The notes: a model not told the origin generated them from the sequence alone. A stretch of 64,000 nucleotides of DNA from Winogradskyella aurantiaca (GCF_003362725.1 NZ_QKTV01000001.1:124001-188000); one strand, 5' to 3'; positions 54,909 through 63,243 are shown, counted from the first letter of the stretch. Translations and numbers: made by a program.

Positions 54909-54939
54909 TTTTTTCATCCCTCCACTCATTTTGAGCGTG

Positions 54940-54947
54940 CAAATATA
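54940..54947 (-). promoter_or_regulatory. -7 element upstream of yceD-rpmF
   Basis: TATATTTG on the minus strand (reads CAAATATA on the plus strand), matching TAnnTTTG. It is about 32 bp ahead of the chosen yceD start and downstream of pdxA, so yceD-rpmF has its own promoter. Confidence 0.6.
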
Positions 54948-54996
54948 TAACTTTTTATCTAATCTTGAGGAAGATATGAACAAAAATTGTTAGTAT

Positions 54997-56037
54997 CTAA
55001 TCTCTGGAAACTTTCAAGGGCTGTTTGGAATAATGCCGGTACTCAGATCGGTTCCTAAAAATCTCGATCGCCATAAATATAGCCTTCTTAAACGAGCTCT
55101 CATCGGCGACGCCTTGACCTGCAATTTCAAAGGCTGTGCCATGATCTGGAGAGGTTCTAACTCGTGAGAGGCCAGCCGTAAAGTTAACGCCTTCACCAAA
55201 GGTTATGGTTTTAAATGGAATAAGACCCTGATCGTGATACGAGGCTATCACGGCATCAAAATTCTCATGATTTTTATTACCAAAGAAACTATCTGCTGCA
55301 TAAGGTCCGTATACCAACTGACCATTCTTTTGTAATTCTACCAGAGTTGGTTTTAAAATTTCGTCATCTTCCTTTCCAATAACCCCCTGGTCGCCAGCAT
55401 GTGGGTTGATAGATAACACCGCTATTTTTGGTTTACTCACTCTAAAATCCTGCTTTAGGCTCTCTGAAATGGTCTTAATCTTTCTAAGTATGAGGTCTTT
55501 ATCTATATGACTCGGTACATCTTTCACAGGTACATGATCTGTGAGCAACCCTACTCTTAACGTATCACTTACCATAAACATCAAACTATTTCCGTCTAGC
55601 TCCTGGTTTAAATAATCCGTATGCCCCGGAAACTTAAACTCTTCTGATTGGCTATTAAACTTATTAATTGGAGCCGTCACCAGAACGTCAATTTCACGAT
55701 TCTTCAGGGCTTCAACAGCGGCTTTTAGCGACTTGATAGCATACTTCCCAATATGAGCATCTTCCTCACCAAAATTAATATCAACACGGTCGCGCCAAAC
55801 ATTAACAACATTCATTTTGTTATGACCGATGTTGGATACCGTTTTGTACTCAAACAAATTAACCTTGCTGGAAAAATGTTTTTTGAAAAAGCTCATTAGT
55901 TTATAAGAGCCATATACGACTGGAGTGCAAAAATCATACATGCGTTGATCTTCAAAAGATTTCAAAATAATCTCAGATCCTATGCCATTGAGATCACCAA
56001 TTGAAATTCCAACTCTTATTTTTTTATCGCTTTTCAT
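54997..56037 (-). CDS. pdxA: 4-Hydroxythreonine-4-phosphate dehydrogenase
   Basis: NAD-dependent enzyme of vitamin B6 synthesis, 346 residues. VGISIGDLNGIGSEI at the start, the PGHTDYL metal/substrate motif near 135, IASYHDQGLIPFKT near 265 and RTSPDHGTAFEIAG near 300 carry the three metal-binding His. It is transcribed divergently from ribE, with 60 bp between them. Confidence 0.96.
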   Translation of the reverse strand: MKSDKKIRVGISIGDLNGIGSEIILKSFEDQRMYDFCTPVVYGSYKLMSFFKKHFSSKVNLFEYKTVSNIGHNKMNVVNVWRDRVDINFGEEDAHIGKYAIKSLKAAVEALKNREIDVLVTAPINKFNSQSEEFKFPGHTDYLNQELDGNSLMFMVSDTLRVGLLTDHVPVKDVPSHIDKDLILRKIKTISESLKQDFRVSKPKIAVLSINPHAGDQGVIGKEDDEILKPTLVELQKNGQLVYGPYAADSFFGNKNHENFDAVIASYHDQGLIPFKTITFGEGVNFTAGLSRVRTSPDHGTAFEIAGQGVADESSFKKAIFMAIEIFRNRSEYRHYSKQPLKVSRD

Positions 56038-56046
56038 ATTATGCCG

Positions 56047-56054
56047 TAACTTTG
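56047..56054 (+). promoter_or_regulatory. -7 element of ribE
   Basis: TAACTTTG, matching TAnnTTTG, 43 bp ahead of the ribE ATG. A -33 TTTG at the right distance is not exact. Confidence 0.6.
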
Positions 56055-56071
56055 CAAACCATTTAAGAGGA

Positions 56072-56079
56072 CAAATTTA
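56072..56079 (-). promoter_or_regulatory. -7 element of pdxA
   Basis: TAAATTTG on the minus strand, matching TAnnTTTG, about 35 bp ahead of the pdxA start. It faces the ribE element so the two promoters overlap in the 60-bp gap. Confidence 0.55.
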
Positions 56080-56097
56080 ACTATAAAAAGGCACACT

Positions 56098-56688
56098 ATG
56101 TTTACAGGTATCATTGAAGCTATGGGGGAACTGAAAAAGATTGATCATGAAGGTTCCAATGTGCACTTAACCATTGACAGTCCCATTACATCTGAGTTAA
56201 AAATCGACCAGAGTGTTGCACACAATGGAGTGTGCTTGACTGTAGTTAACATTGAAGGATCTGAATATACCGTAACTGCCATAGACGAGACGCTACAGAA
56301 AACAAATCTAGGGTCATTAAAAACAGGAGACTTTGTGAACCTTGAACGCGCTATGAAACTGGGTGCTCGGTTAGATGGTCATATTGTGCAGGGTCATGTG
56401 GATCAAACGGCAGTTTGCACAGAGGCCAAAGAACACGATGGAAGTTGGACTTTTACATTTGAATACGACCCCTCATTGTCCAACATTACAATAGAAAAAG
56501 GCTCCATTACCGTAAATGGCGTCAGCCTAACGGTTGTAAATTCTCAGGTTACTTCCTTTTCAGTGGCCATTATACCTTACACTTATGAGCATACAGGTTT
56601 CAAGCAAATTAAGTTAGGTGATAAGGTAAATTTAGAATTTGATGTAATTGGCAAATACGTGGCGCGCCTTCATCAAATTAATTCTTAA
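56098..56688 (+). CDS. ribE: Riboflavin synthase, alpha chain
   Basis: Dismutates two lumazines to riboflavin and a pyrimidine. The 196-residue chain has the two-fold lumazine-binding repeat: MFTGIIEAMGEL and GVCLTVV in the first half, GHIVQGHVD and GVSLTVV in the second. It stands alone between a divergent pdxA and a convergent small gene, whose end it overlaps by 11 bp. Confidence 0.96.
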   Translation: MFTGIIEAMGELKKIDHEGSNVHLTIDSPITSELKIDQSVAHNGVCLTVVNIEGSEYTVTAIDETLQKTNLGSLKTGDFVNLERAMKLGARLDGHIVQGHVDQTAVCTEAKEHDGSWTFTFEYDPSLSNITIEKGSITVNGVSLTVVNSQVTSFSVAIIPYTYEHTGFKQIKLGDKVNLEFDVIGKYVARLHQINS

Positions 56689-56902
56689 GACTCCCTTTCT
56701 TTATGGTCTTATAGATCTTATAAGATCCAAATAATAAACCGGCCAAAAATAGAACTACGAGGTAATTGTCAATTGGCAAACCTGGTGGAGGAGGTGATGG
56801 CCCAGGATCCGGAGTTGGCGGAATCTGGGTGTTTTGTAGACCAGATATGTTCCATGTTAAGAACAAAAGTAGCATTGAGGCAGAACGCATAATTTTATTC
56901 AT
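56678..56902 (-). CDS. Small secreted protein with PID-CTERM-like sorting tail
   Basis: Small protein of about 74 residues with three parts: an N-terminal signal peptide (MNKIMRSASMLLLFLTWNIS), a short proline-rich mid-part (PPTPDPGPSPPPPG), and a C-terminal PIDNYLVVLFLAGLLFGSYKIYKTIKK. The last part, Pro-Ile-Asp followed by a membrane helix and a basic end, matches from memory the PID-CTERM domain of Flavobacteriia, thought to be a protein-sorting signal. There is almost no mature protein, which is common in this group. The ATG at 56902 is selected; a longer frame to 56932 lacks an ATG. Its 3' end overlaps ribE by 11 bp. The role is unknown. Confidence 0.72.
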   Translation of the reverse strand: MNKIMRSASMLLLFLTWNISGLQNTQIPPTPDPGPSPPPPGLPIDNYLVVLFLAGLLFGSYKIYKTIKKGSLKN

Positions 56903-57070
56903 TATTACAATCAGCGATTGTAAAATTAGCACGTTGGTTTAATAGCGAGTTCAATTTTAACTAATTAGAATTCAAAAATATAAAAAATTGTCACTGTCTA
57001 AAACTATCGGGTATCAAATGCACATTTATATGTTGAAATCTTAAAAGAGGTATGAATTATCCTCAATAAA

Positions 57071-57101
57071 AAAACAGCCTTACTGATAGAAAGGCTGTTT
57101 T
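57071..57101 (-). terminator. Terminator of the tRNA gene
   Basis: AAAACAGCCTT (57071-57081) pairs with AAGGCTGTTTT (57091-57101), loop ACTGATAGA. On the minus strand the stem is followed by a T run. It lies 6 bp behind the tRNA 3' end. Confidence 0.88.
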
Positions 57102-57106
57102 TGGGG

Positions 57107-57180
57107 TGGTCTCACCAGGGCTCGAACCTGGGACCCTCTGATTATGAGTCAGATGCTCTAACCAACTGAGCTATGAGACC
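57107..57180 (-). tRNA. tRNA with CAU anticodon, probably tRNA-Met
   Basis: A complete cloverleaf of 74 nt on the minus strand: acceptor GGTCTCA / TGAGACC, D-arm GCTC...GAGC, anticodon stem TCTGA / TCAGA with loop CTCATAA (CAU), variable loop GGGTC, T-arm CCAGG-TTCGAGC-CCTGG, discriminator A. CCA is not encoded (CCC follows). CAU may be elongator Met or lysidine-modified Ile2; it is not an initiator type because the acceptor begins with a G1-C72 pair and the anticodon stem lacks three G-C pairs. Own promoter and terminator flank it. Confidence 0.93.
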
Positions 57181-57190
57181 ATTAGGGCTG

Positions 57191-57222
57191 CAATATTACT
57201 ACATATTTTAAAAGTGCCCAAA
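57191..57222 (-). promoter_or_regulatory. Promoter of the tRNA gene
   Basis: On the minus strand a TTTG (57222-57219), a 20-bp spacer and TAATATTG (57198-57191), one mismatch to TAnnTTTG. It sits between the mce stop and the tRNA, 10 bp from the tRNA 5' end. Confidence 0.6.
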
Positions 57223-57225
57223 CAT

Positions 57226-57630
57226 TTAAGGTTGAATGTCCTGACAGAGCTCCACCAAAACACCGTTACTAGTTTTAGGGTGCAGGAAGGCAACCAGCTT
57301 ATTATCAGCGCCTTTTTTTGGGGTTTCGTTTAACACCGTAAAGCCTTCTTCTTTGAGTCGTTCTATTTCAGAAACAATATCTTCTACATCAAAGGCTATA
57401 TGGTGAATACCTTCTCCTTTTCGTTCTATAAATTTAGTGATAGTACTATTGGGGTTAGTACCTTCCAGAAGCTCAATTTTATTGGGTCCTACCTGAAAAA
57501 ACGAGGTTTTTACACCTTCTGATTCTACCTCTTCTGTTTTATAGTGCGCTTCACCAAAAAGCTTTTCAAACAGACTATTGGATGCTTCAATATCCTTAAC
57601 GGCAATTCCAATATGTTCAATTTTTCTCAT
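57226..57630 (-). CDS. mce: Methylmalonyl-CoA epimerase
   Basis: Vicinal-oxygen-chelate enzyme of 134 residues that interconverts (2R)- and (2S)-methylmalonyl-CoA, used in propionate and odd-chain metabolism. KIEHIGIAVKDIEAS begins the first beta-alpha-beta unit with a metal His; GIHHIAFDVEDI and VLVELCQ supply further ligands. Length and the NPNSTITKFIERKGEGIHHIAF segment fit MCE and not glyoxalase I. The mutase genes are not in the window. Confidence 0.93.
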   Translation of the reverse strand: MRKIEHIGIAVKDIEASNSLFEKLFGEAHYKTEEVESEGVKTSFFQVGPNKIELLEGTNPNSTITKFIERKGEGIHHIAFDVEDIVSEIERLKEEGFTVLNETPKKGADNKLVAFLHPKTSNGVLVELCQDIQP

Positions 57631-57747
57631 AATGCTATTCGTTACAGAATTTAGATTCTAAAAGTACTTTGCTCCAGTTCTAGAAACTATGATTTATGTT
57701 ATTTTTATTATTCCAATTCAAATTTAGGCTATTCCTGCCCTAAGAAG

Positions 57748-57755
57748 TAATTTTG
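57748..57755 (+). promoter_or_regulatory. -7 element directly ahead of rbfA
   Basis: TAATTTTG, 4 bp before the ATG of rbfA (position accurate to about 1 bp). It matches TAnnTTTG, so the transcript would start at or near the ATG, that is with little or no leader. No clear -33 element. Confidence 0.5.
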
Positions 57756-57759
57756 TACT

Positions 57760-58152
57760 ATGGAATCTAACAGACAAAAAAAGATTGGCGGAATTCTTCA
57801 ACAGGATCTTGTTGAAATTCTTCAAGGTGCGGCCTCATCGAGTGGGTTTAAGGGAACTATTATTTCTGTAACTAAGGTGAAAGTCACCGTTGATCTGTCC
57901 ATTGCTAAGGTATACCTCAGTATTTTCCCTAACAAGGATGCCCAGGAATTACTGGACGGGATTCGGTCTAATACTCCAATGATCCGTCATGAAATTGCAC
58001 AAAGAACACGGCATCAACTCAGACGCATGCCGGAACTTGAATTCTTTATAGACGACTCATTAGAATATATCGACAATATTGAAAAATCGTTGAAACAAGG
58101 AGATAACCCAATAGAAAACCCAGACTTACTGGATAAACGCAAAAAATCCTAA
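57760..58152 (+). CDS. rbfA: Ribosome-binding factor A
   Basis: Small KH-like protein of 130 residues that binds the 30S subunit during late 16S processing and cold adaptation. ESNRQKKIGGILQQDLVEIL at the N-terminus, the ISVTKVKVTVDLSIAKVYLSIFP core, and HQLRRMPELEFFIDDSLEYIDNIEKSL near 80-105 are family hallmarks. The next gene starts directly after its stop codon. Confidence 0.95.
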   Translation: MESNRQKKIGGILQQDLVEILQGAASSSGFKGTIISVTKVKVTVDLSIAKVYLSIFPNKDAQELLDGIRSNTPMIRHEIAQRTRHQLRRMPELEFFIDDSLEYIDNIEKSLKQGDNPIENPDLLDKRKKS

Positions 58153-59358
58153 TTGAAGTTTCCGTTATACATTTCTAAACGGTATTTGTTCTCAAAAAGC
58201 TCAAACAATGCCATTAACATCATGGGGGGTATTGCTTCTGCTGGTATTGTAATATCGGCGGCAGCACTGTTTATTGTCTTATCTGGATTTGCCGGTTTAA
58301 AAACTTACAGTCTGCAGTTTATGTCCTACGTAGACCCAGACCTAAAGCTCAGCCCTTTAAAAGGTAAAAGTTTTACTTGGACTTCTGAGGATTCCATAGC
58401 CCTATCGAGAATAGAGGGCATTACAGCCTACTCCAAGATTATTGAAGAACGTGTTGTTTTGAACTCGGATAACAAAAATGTGCTGGCCACCCTTAAAGGT
58501 GTGGACGAGAACTTCCAATCGGTAACACGCATCGATTCTATGATACGCAGGGGGGCGTGGCTGACTAAGGAAACCAATCAAATTGTTTCTGGTTGGGGTA
58601 TCTCTAATCAATTGGCCTTTGGTATTTTGGATTATAGACGACCTTTAACCATCTATATTCCAAAAGCGGGAAAAGGGCAGATTACCAATGCCAAATCTGC
58701 TTATAATAGTTTAAGGGTAAGTAATATTGGATTGGTAGATATTAATGAAGAAATGAATAATGAGTTCATCTACGGTCCGGTTGAAATGGCTCAGTACCTC
58801 TTGGAATATGATAGCAATCAATTCTCTGCTTTAGAAATTAGGGCGGACGCAACTAAAGACCTTTCAGCTATCATTACGGCTATTCAGAATACCTTCCCCG
58901 ATCGATTTACAATTAAAACCAGGGCACAGCTGAACGATGCCTTGTATAAAATGCTTAACACTGAAAACTTGGCTGTATACCTCATCTTTACCTTGGTCAT
59001 CATCATTGCGCTATTTAATGTGATTGGGGCTATTATTATGATGATCTTAGATAAGAAAAACTCTCTCAACACTTTGTATTCTTTGGGTGTTGAGATTAGA
59101 CAAATCAAACAAATATTTTTCTTTCAGGGGAGTTTATTAACCCTAATTAGTGGAACAGTAGGGCTACTTATTGGCCTGATACTGGTCTGGTTGCAAAAAC
59201 AATTTCATCTGGTATACTTAACGCAAGAGTTGCCTTATCCTGTTGACATTGTTATTTGGAATATTGTTCTGGTGTTAGTCACCATTTATGTGTTAGGAAT
59301 TCTCGCCTCACAAATAGCGTCACAACGCATTAATTCTAAACTGGTAAAGCCTAACTAG
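58153..59358 (+). CDS. ABC transporter permease, LolC/LolE-FtsX type
   Basis: Inner-membrane protein of 401 residues with the MacB/FtsX layout: a transmembrane helix at about 20-45, a periplasmic domain to about 265, and three C-terminal helices (about 270-300, 315-345, 365-390). The N-terminus KFPLYISKRYLFSKSSNNAINIMGGIASAGI is typical of flavobacterial LolC/E-like permeases, which extract lipoproteins with the ATPase LolD. No ATPase is adjacent. The start is a TTG at 58153 directly behind the rbfA stop, indicating translational coupling. It overlaps convergent dusB by 8 bp. Confidence 0.87.
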   Translation: MKFPLYISKRYLFSKSSNNAINIMGGIASAGIVISAAALFIVLSGFAGLKTYSLQFMSYVDPDLKLSPLKGKSFTWTSEDSIALSRIEGITAYSKIIEERVVLNSDNKNVLATLKGVDENFQSVTRIDSMIRRGAWLTKETNQIVSGWGISNQLAFGILDYRRPLTIYIPKAGKGQITNAKSAYNSLRVSNIGLVDINEEMNNEFIYGPVEMAQYLLEYDSNQFSALEIRADATKDLSAIITAIQNTFPDRFTIKTRAQLNDALYKMLNTENLAVYLIFTLVIIIALFNVIGAIIMMILDKKNSLNTLYSLGVEIRQIKQIFFFQGSLLTLISGTVGLLIGLILVWLQKQFHLVYLTQELPYPVDIVIWNIVLVLVTIYVLGILASQIASQRINSKLVKPN

Positions 59359-60346
59359 CGAACTCGTAGTCGGAGAATTTTTCCAATACCTCATCAAAAG
59401 CAGCAAATACATCCTTTGAATCATCACTGGTTACCATTTTCATGCGATATTCCTTAAAATTGGGAATGCCTTTAAAATAATTGGTATAGTGTCGCCTCGT
59501 TTCAAATACCCCTAGTTTTTCACCCTTCCAATCTATAGACATTTGAAGGTGACGCCTTGCGGCTTCTACACGCTCTGCCAGAGAAATTGGCGCCAGGTGT
59601 TCACCGGTTTTAAAAAAGTGTTTGACCTGTTTAAAGAACCATGGATTTCCAATCGTAGCACGACCAATCATAGCTCCATCCAGACCATATTCATCACGCA
59701 TCTCAACAGCGCGTTCTGGAGTATTGACATCGCCATTTCCAAATACAGGAATGTGCATTCTTGGATTATTTTTAACAGCCGCAATAGGCTTCCAATCAGC
59801 ATTACCCTTATACATCTGGGCACGTGTTCTACCATGAATGGCTATGGCCTTACAACCCACGTCCTGAAGGCGCTCTGCAACTTCAACAATTTTTATAGAA
59901 TCATGATCCCAACCCAATCGGGTTTTTACAGTAACGGGGAGATTTGTCCGTTTAACCATTTCAGCAGTGAGTTTCTCCATCAGGCAAATATCCTTGAGAA
60001 TTCCAGCTCCAGCCCCCTTACTCACTACCTTCTTAACTGGGCATCCAAAATTAATATCAATAATGTCAGGATTGGATTTTTCAACAATATCAATGGTTTG
60101 GAGCATGCTATCCATGTTGGCACCAAATATCTGAATGCCAACAGGACGTTCCTTTTCATAGATGTCCAATTTCATCACACTCTTGGCGGCATTTCTTATT
60201 AAACCCTCAGAAGAAACAAACTCGGTATAAACCACATCTGCACCTTGTTCTTTGCAAAGTGCTCTAAAGGGTGGGTCACTCACATCCTCCATGGGAGCGA
60301 GTAACAATGGAAAGTCGCCTAGTTCTATGTCGCCTATCTTAACCAA
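59351..60346 (-). CDS. dusB: tRNA-dihydrouridine synthase B
   Basis: FMN-dependent enzyme of 331 residues that reduces uridines in the tRNA D-loop. APMEDVSDPPFRALC near residue 16, GCPVKKVVSKGAGAGIL near 100 (catalytic Cys), the AIHGRTRAQMYKGNADW segment and GAMIGRATIGNPW near 230 are standard. The start appears to be a TTG at 60346: it gives the family-like N-terminus VKIGDIELG and there is no ATG in frame near it. A -7 box stands 14 bp upstream, so the leader is very short. Confidence 0.95.
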   Translation of the reverse strand: MVKIGDIELGDFPLLLAPMEDVSDPPFRALCKEQGADVVYTEFVSSEGLIRNAAKSVMKLDIYEKERPVGIQIFGANMDSMLQTIDIVEKSNPDIIDINFGCPVKKVVSKGAGAGILKDICLMEKLTAEMVKRTNLPVTVKTRLGWDHDSIKIVEVAERLQDVGCKAIAIHGRTRAQMYKGNADWKPIAAVKNNPRMHIPVFGNGDVNTPERAVEMRDEYGLDGAMIGRATIGNPWFFKQVKHFFKTGEHLAPISLAERVEAARRHLQMSIDWKGEKLGVFETRRHYTNYFKGIPNFKEYRMKMVTSDDSKDVFAAFDEVLEKFSDYEFAS

Positions 60347-60359
60347 ATCAATTTTTTTG

Positions 60360-60367
60360 CAAAGCTA
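60360..60367 (-). promoter_or_regulatory. -7 element of dusB
   Basis: TAGCTTTG on the minus strand, matching TAnnTTTG, 14 bp before the TTG start. Confidence 0.55.
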
Positions 60368-60399
60368 CGGTTTATTGTAAAATGGTCATAATCCTAGAC

Positions 60400-60801
60400 T
60401 TATGAGGCCTTCTGAAAGCACTTGGAATTAAGCACCCAGGCCGAATATAACCCAAGAACAAGTTCGCCGATTAGCCCTATGCTAAAGGCTGTAGAAGGTA
60501 TCCCATCAAAGATGACACTTAGAATACGGCCAAATCCTAAGCCCAACATAAATAGGGCATTTGAAATCAGTGCTGCATGCAAAAATTTAGGATTGAACAG
60601 GCCAAAACACCACAAGGAAGCCAAAGCTAAATACAAGCCCATAACCCCTTTTGAAAAGTTCTGCTCATCAATGGTGCTCAATGAAATATCTAAAAGGACC
60701 TCTGGATTAAACCCATAAATAAAGGCGGCAGGAATTACCACTAATACTGATATGATTAGCGATATCTTTAAATGGATTTTGGTTATAAGAGGTGCTTGCA
60801 A
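60400..60801 (-). CDS. Small integral membrane protein (DUF4345-like)
   Basis: Protein of 133 residues with four predicted transmembrane helices (about 10-30, 48-68, 74-95, 105-127) and few charged residues, resembling the DUF4345 family from memory. The start is a TTG at 60801; no ATG is available near the N-terminus. It follows the M28 peptidase by 2 bp and is likely co-transcribed. The function is unknown. Confidence 0.7.
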   Translation of the reverse strand: MQAPLITKIHLKISLIISVLVVIPAAFIYGFNPEVLLDISLSTIDEQNFSKGVMGLYLALASLWCFGLFNPKFLHAALISNALFMLGLGFGRILSVIFDGIPSTAFSIGLIGELVLGLYSAWVLNSKCFQKAS

Positions 60802-60803
60802 GT

Positions 60804-62066
60804 TTAGAATTTAACTGTTGTTACTATTAAACTATCTCCACGCTTAACAGTTATGTTGGTAACATCACCTTTTTCAAAGACTGACAGAGCACGCATATAG
60901 CTCATCATGTCCGATACCGCACTGTCTCCTAATTTCACTACAATATCCCCTTTTTTAATTCCGGCATTAAATGCTGGTGTCTCTTCCCGGGTACCATCAA
61001 TACGCATGCCTTTACCATCATATAAATAATCTGGCACTACACCTAAACCAACCTTGAATCTGGGAACTTCTTCACTTTCGTTCTTCGTTGTCCTAAAAGC
61101 CAACTCACCATTATCATCAAGATCTGTAATGATGTCGAAAATATAGGTGGATATAAATTCCATACCCTGGTAATTGAGCTTCTCTGCATCATCCCCTGGC
61201 TTGTGGTAATCTTCATGTTGTCCAGTAAAAAAATGCAACACGGGAACATCAATCAAATAAAAGGAGGTGTGGTCACTTGGTCCAACACCGCTTTCGGTCA
61301 TTACAAGTTTAAACTGTTCGTTATTGGCATTGAGTGTTTGTTTAAACATTGGTGAGGTACCTACCCCATGAACCGCTAGCGTTTTGTCTTCTTTTAACCG
61401 ACCTACCATGTCCATGTTAATCATATAGTTAATCTTCTGCGAATCAATGGTTGGGTTTTTTGAAAAATAATTGGACCCTAAAAGTCCCATTTCCTCCCCA
61501 GAAAAGGCAATGAAAAGGTAATTGTTATTATCGCGGATTTCGACCGCCTGAGATTTTTCTACTAGTTTTCCAGCTAAATCAAGCATAATAGCAACTCCAC
61601 TTGCATTATCATCGGCTCCGTTATGAACAGCTTTGTCTTCTCCTCGATATAAGGACCCCTCGCCACCATAACCCAAATGGTCATAGTGGGCACCAATAAC
61701 AATGGTTGTTGGTGCCTGGTTATCAATAAAGCCAATGACGTTTCTACCTGTTATAGTACTATCTGAATTGGTAGTAAACTCTACGTCCTCATGTGGGTCT
61801 GTTTTGGGTTTAAAAGAAAATTCCTGGACAAAGCCTTTAGTTCCCAAAGGTTGTACTTGCATCTCTTCAAATCGAATTTGAATATATTCTAATGCCTTCA
61901 GTTCGCCGGGGGTTCCGGTTTGTCGGCCTTCTAGTTGATCGTCCGCCAGATAACTCACATCATCCTTCATCTTTTGAGAATATAAGTACCTCTTGTCTGT
62001 AGAATCACTATTTCTGCAGGAAGCCAACAGGATAATTAGAATGACTATAACAAAATGCTGTTTCAT
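60804..62066 (-). CDS. M28 family zinc peptidase lipoprotein with PDZ domain
   Basis: Exported lipoprotein of 420 residues: lipobox LASC with Cys17. The M28 domain (about 100-325) shows its zinc ligands in GAHYDHLG (His), NGADDNASG (Asp), FSGEEMGLLGS (catalytic Glu and ligand), NMDMVGR (Asp) and TGQHEDYHKPGDD (His). A PDZ domain covers about 335-415 (GIKKGDIVVKLGDSAV). Aminopeptidase activity is the family role; anchoring to a membrane makes scavenging of peptides likely. Upstream it shares a 59-bp divergent promoter region with the TolB-like gene. Confidence 0.92.
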   Translation of the reverse strand: MKQHFVIVILIILLASCRNSDSTDKRYLYSQKMKDDVSYLADDQLEGRQTGTPGELKALEYIQIRFEEMQVQPLGTKGFVQEFSFKPKTDPHEDVEFTTNSDSTITGRNVIGFIDNQAPTTIVIGAHYDHLGYGGEGSLYRGEDKAVHNGADDNASGVAIMLDLAGKLVEKSQAVEIRDNNNYLFIAFSGEEMGLLGSNYFSKNPTIDSQKINYMINMDMVGRLKEDKTLAVHGVGTSPMFKQTLNANNEQFKLVMTESGVGPSDHTSFYLIDVPVLHFFTGQHEDYHKPGDDAEKLNYQGMEFISTYIFDIITDLDDNGELAFRTTKNESEEVPRFKVGLGVVPDYLYDGKGMRIDGTREETPAFNAGIKKGDIVVKLGDSAVSDMMSYMRALSVFEKGDVTNITVKRGDSLIVTTVKF

Positions 62067-62076
62067 GTTGATACCT

Positions 62077-62084
62077 TATTTTTG
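62077..62084 (+). promoter_or_regulatory. -7 element of the TolB-like gene
   Basis: TATTTTTG, matching TAnnTTTG, 41 bp ahead of the ATG of the plus-strand gene. It lies only 2 bp from the opposed -7 element of the M28 gene. Confidence 0.5.
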
Positions 62085-62086
62085 TT

Positions 62087-62094
62087 CAAAATTA
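62087..62094 (-). promoter_or_regulatory. -7 element of the M28 peptidase gene
   Basis: TAATTTTG on the minus strand, matching TAnnTTTG, 20 bp ahead of the ATG at 62066. Confidence 0.55.
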
Positions 62095-62125
62095 GCTATA
62101 AATCATCAGTATTAAAACTAAGCAA

Positions 62126-63238
62126 ATGATCAAGAAATTTTTGGTATTACTTGCTGTCACAGCAATTGTATCCTGTAAAGACAAAGCTTCTAATGAAAAT
62201 TCAGTTGCAACTTCTGATATGGCTTCAACTGAAGGATTTGATTCTTTAATTTATCCTGAAGAACGCAAACATTTTAAATCTATACGACAGATTACTTTTG
62301 GTGGGGATAATGCCGAGGCCTACTGGAGTTTTGATGATAAAAAGCTTATTTTTCAATCAAATTTTAAGGATTGGGGAGTTAACTGCGACCAGATGTTCCT
62401 GATGAACCTTGAAGACAGCTTTGAAAACCACAAACCCCCAATGGTTAGCACGGGAATGGGCAGAACCACCTGTTCTTATTTTCTGCCGGATAACAAACAC
62501 ATTATCTACGCTTCAACCCATTTGGGGGCTGAAGAGTGCCCGGATACACCACTGAGAAAAAATGGAAAATATATCTGGCCCATTTACGATAGTTATGACA
62601 TATTTGTGGCGGATCTACAGGGGAATATTGTAAGCCAGCTGACTAATGAAGTGGGTTATGACGCTGAACCAACTGTATCTCCGATGGGTGATAAAATCGT
62701 GTTTACATCAACACGCAGCGGGGATTTGGAATTATACACCATGAATCTTGATGGATCGGATGTTAAACAAATAACTAATGAATTGGGCTATGATGGAGGA
62801 GCCTTCTTTTCACCCGATGGCAGCAAAATTATTTTCAGATCATCCAGACCAAAAACGGAGCAGGAGATCAAAGAGTATAAAGAATTGTTAGCAGAAGGAT
62901 TGGTTGAGCCAACTAATATGGAGCTTTATATCTGCAATGCTGATGGTTCTGATTTAAGGCAGCTTACAGATCTTGGTAACGCTAATTGGAGTCCTTTCTT
63001 TCATCCATCAGGAGATAAAATCCTGTTTTCTTCAAACTTTGAAGCCGAGCGTGGGTTTCCTTTTAATTTATACATGATAGACATCGATGGGAAAAACCTA
63101 ACCAGAATTACCCATGGTGAAACCTTTGATGCCTTCCCAGTATTTTCCAATAATGGTAAGTATCTGGCCTTTTCATCGAACCGAAATAATGGTGGAAACA
63201 GGGATACCAACCTGTTTATAGCAGAGTGGCAGGATTAA
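62126..63238 (+). CDS. TolB-like PD40 beta-propeller lipoprotein
   Basis: Exported lipoprotein of 370 residues, lipobox IVSC with Cys17. Five or more PD40 (WD40-like) repeats follow: the pattern SPDG/SxDxxxIxFxS recurs at SFDDKKLIFQSN, SPMGDKIVFTST, SPDGSKIIFRSS, HPSGDKILFSSN and SNNGKYLAFSSN, with LDGSDVKQIT / ADGSDLRQLT between. This is a TolB-type propeller, though without the N-terminal TolB domain. A role in the cell envelope or in binding is likely; catalytic activity is not apparent. The 3' end is 5 bp from the convergent beta-barrel gene. Confidence 0.88.
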   Translation: MIKKFLVLLAVTAIVSCKDKASNENSVATSDMASTEGFDSLIYPEERKHFKSIRQITFGGDNAEAYWSFDDKKLIFQSNFKDWGVNCDQMFLMNLEDSFENHKPPMVSTGMGRTTCSYFLPDNKHIIYASTHLGAEECPDTPLRKNGKYIWPIYDSYDIFVADLQGNIVSQLTNEVGYDAEPTVSPMGDKIVFTSTRSGDLELYTMNLDGSDVKQITNELGYDGGAFFSPDGSKIIFRSSRPKTEQEIKEYKELLAEGLVEPTNMELYICNADGSDLRQLTDLGNANWSPFFHPSGDKILFSSNFEAERGFPFNLYMIDIDGKNLTRITHGETFDAFPVFSNNGKYLAFSSNRNNGGNRDTNLFIAEWQD

Positions 63239-63243
63239 GAATG

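Noticed and set aside
59543-60202. Long plus-strand open frame (219 codons) opposite dusB
   Set aside because: It lies wholly antisense to a well-conserved dihydrouridine synthase and its protein has no recognisable pattern; typical shadow frame.
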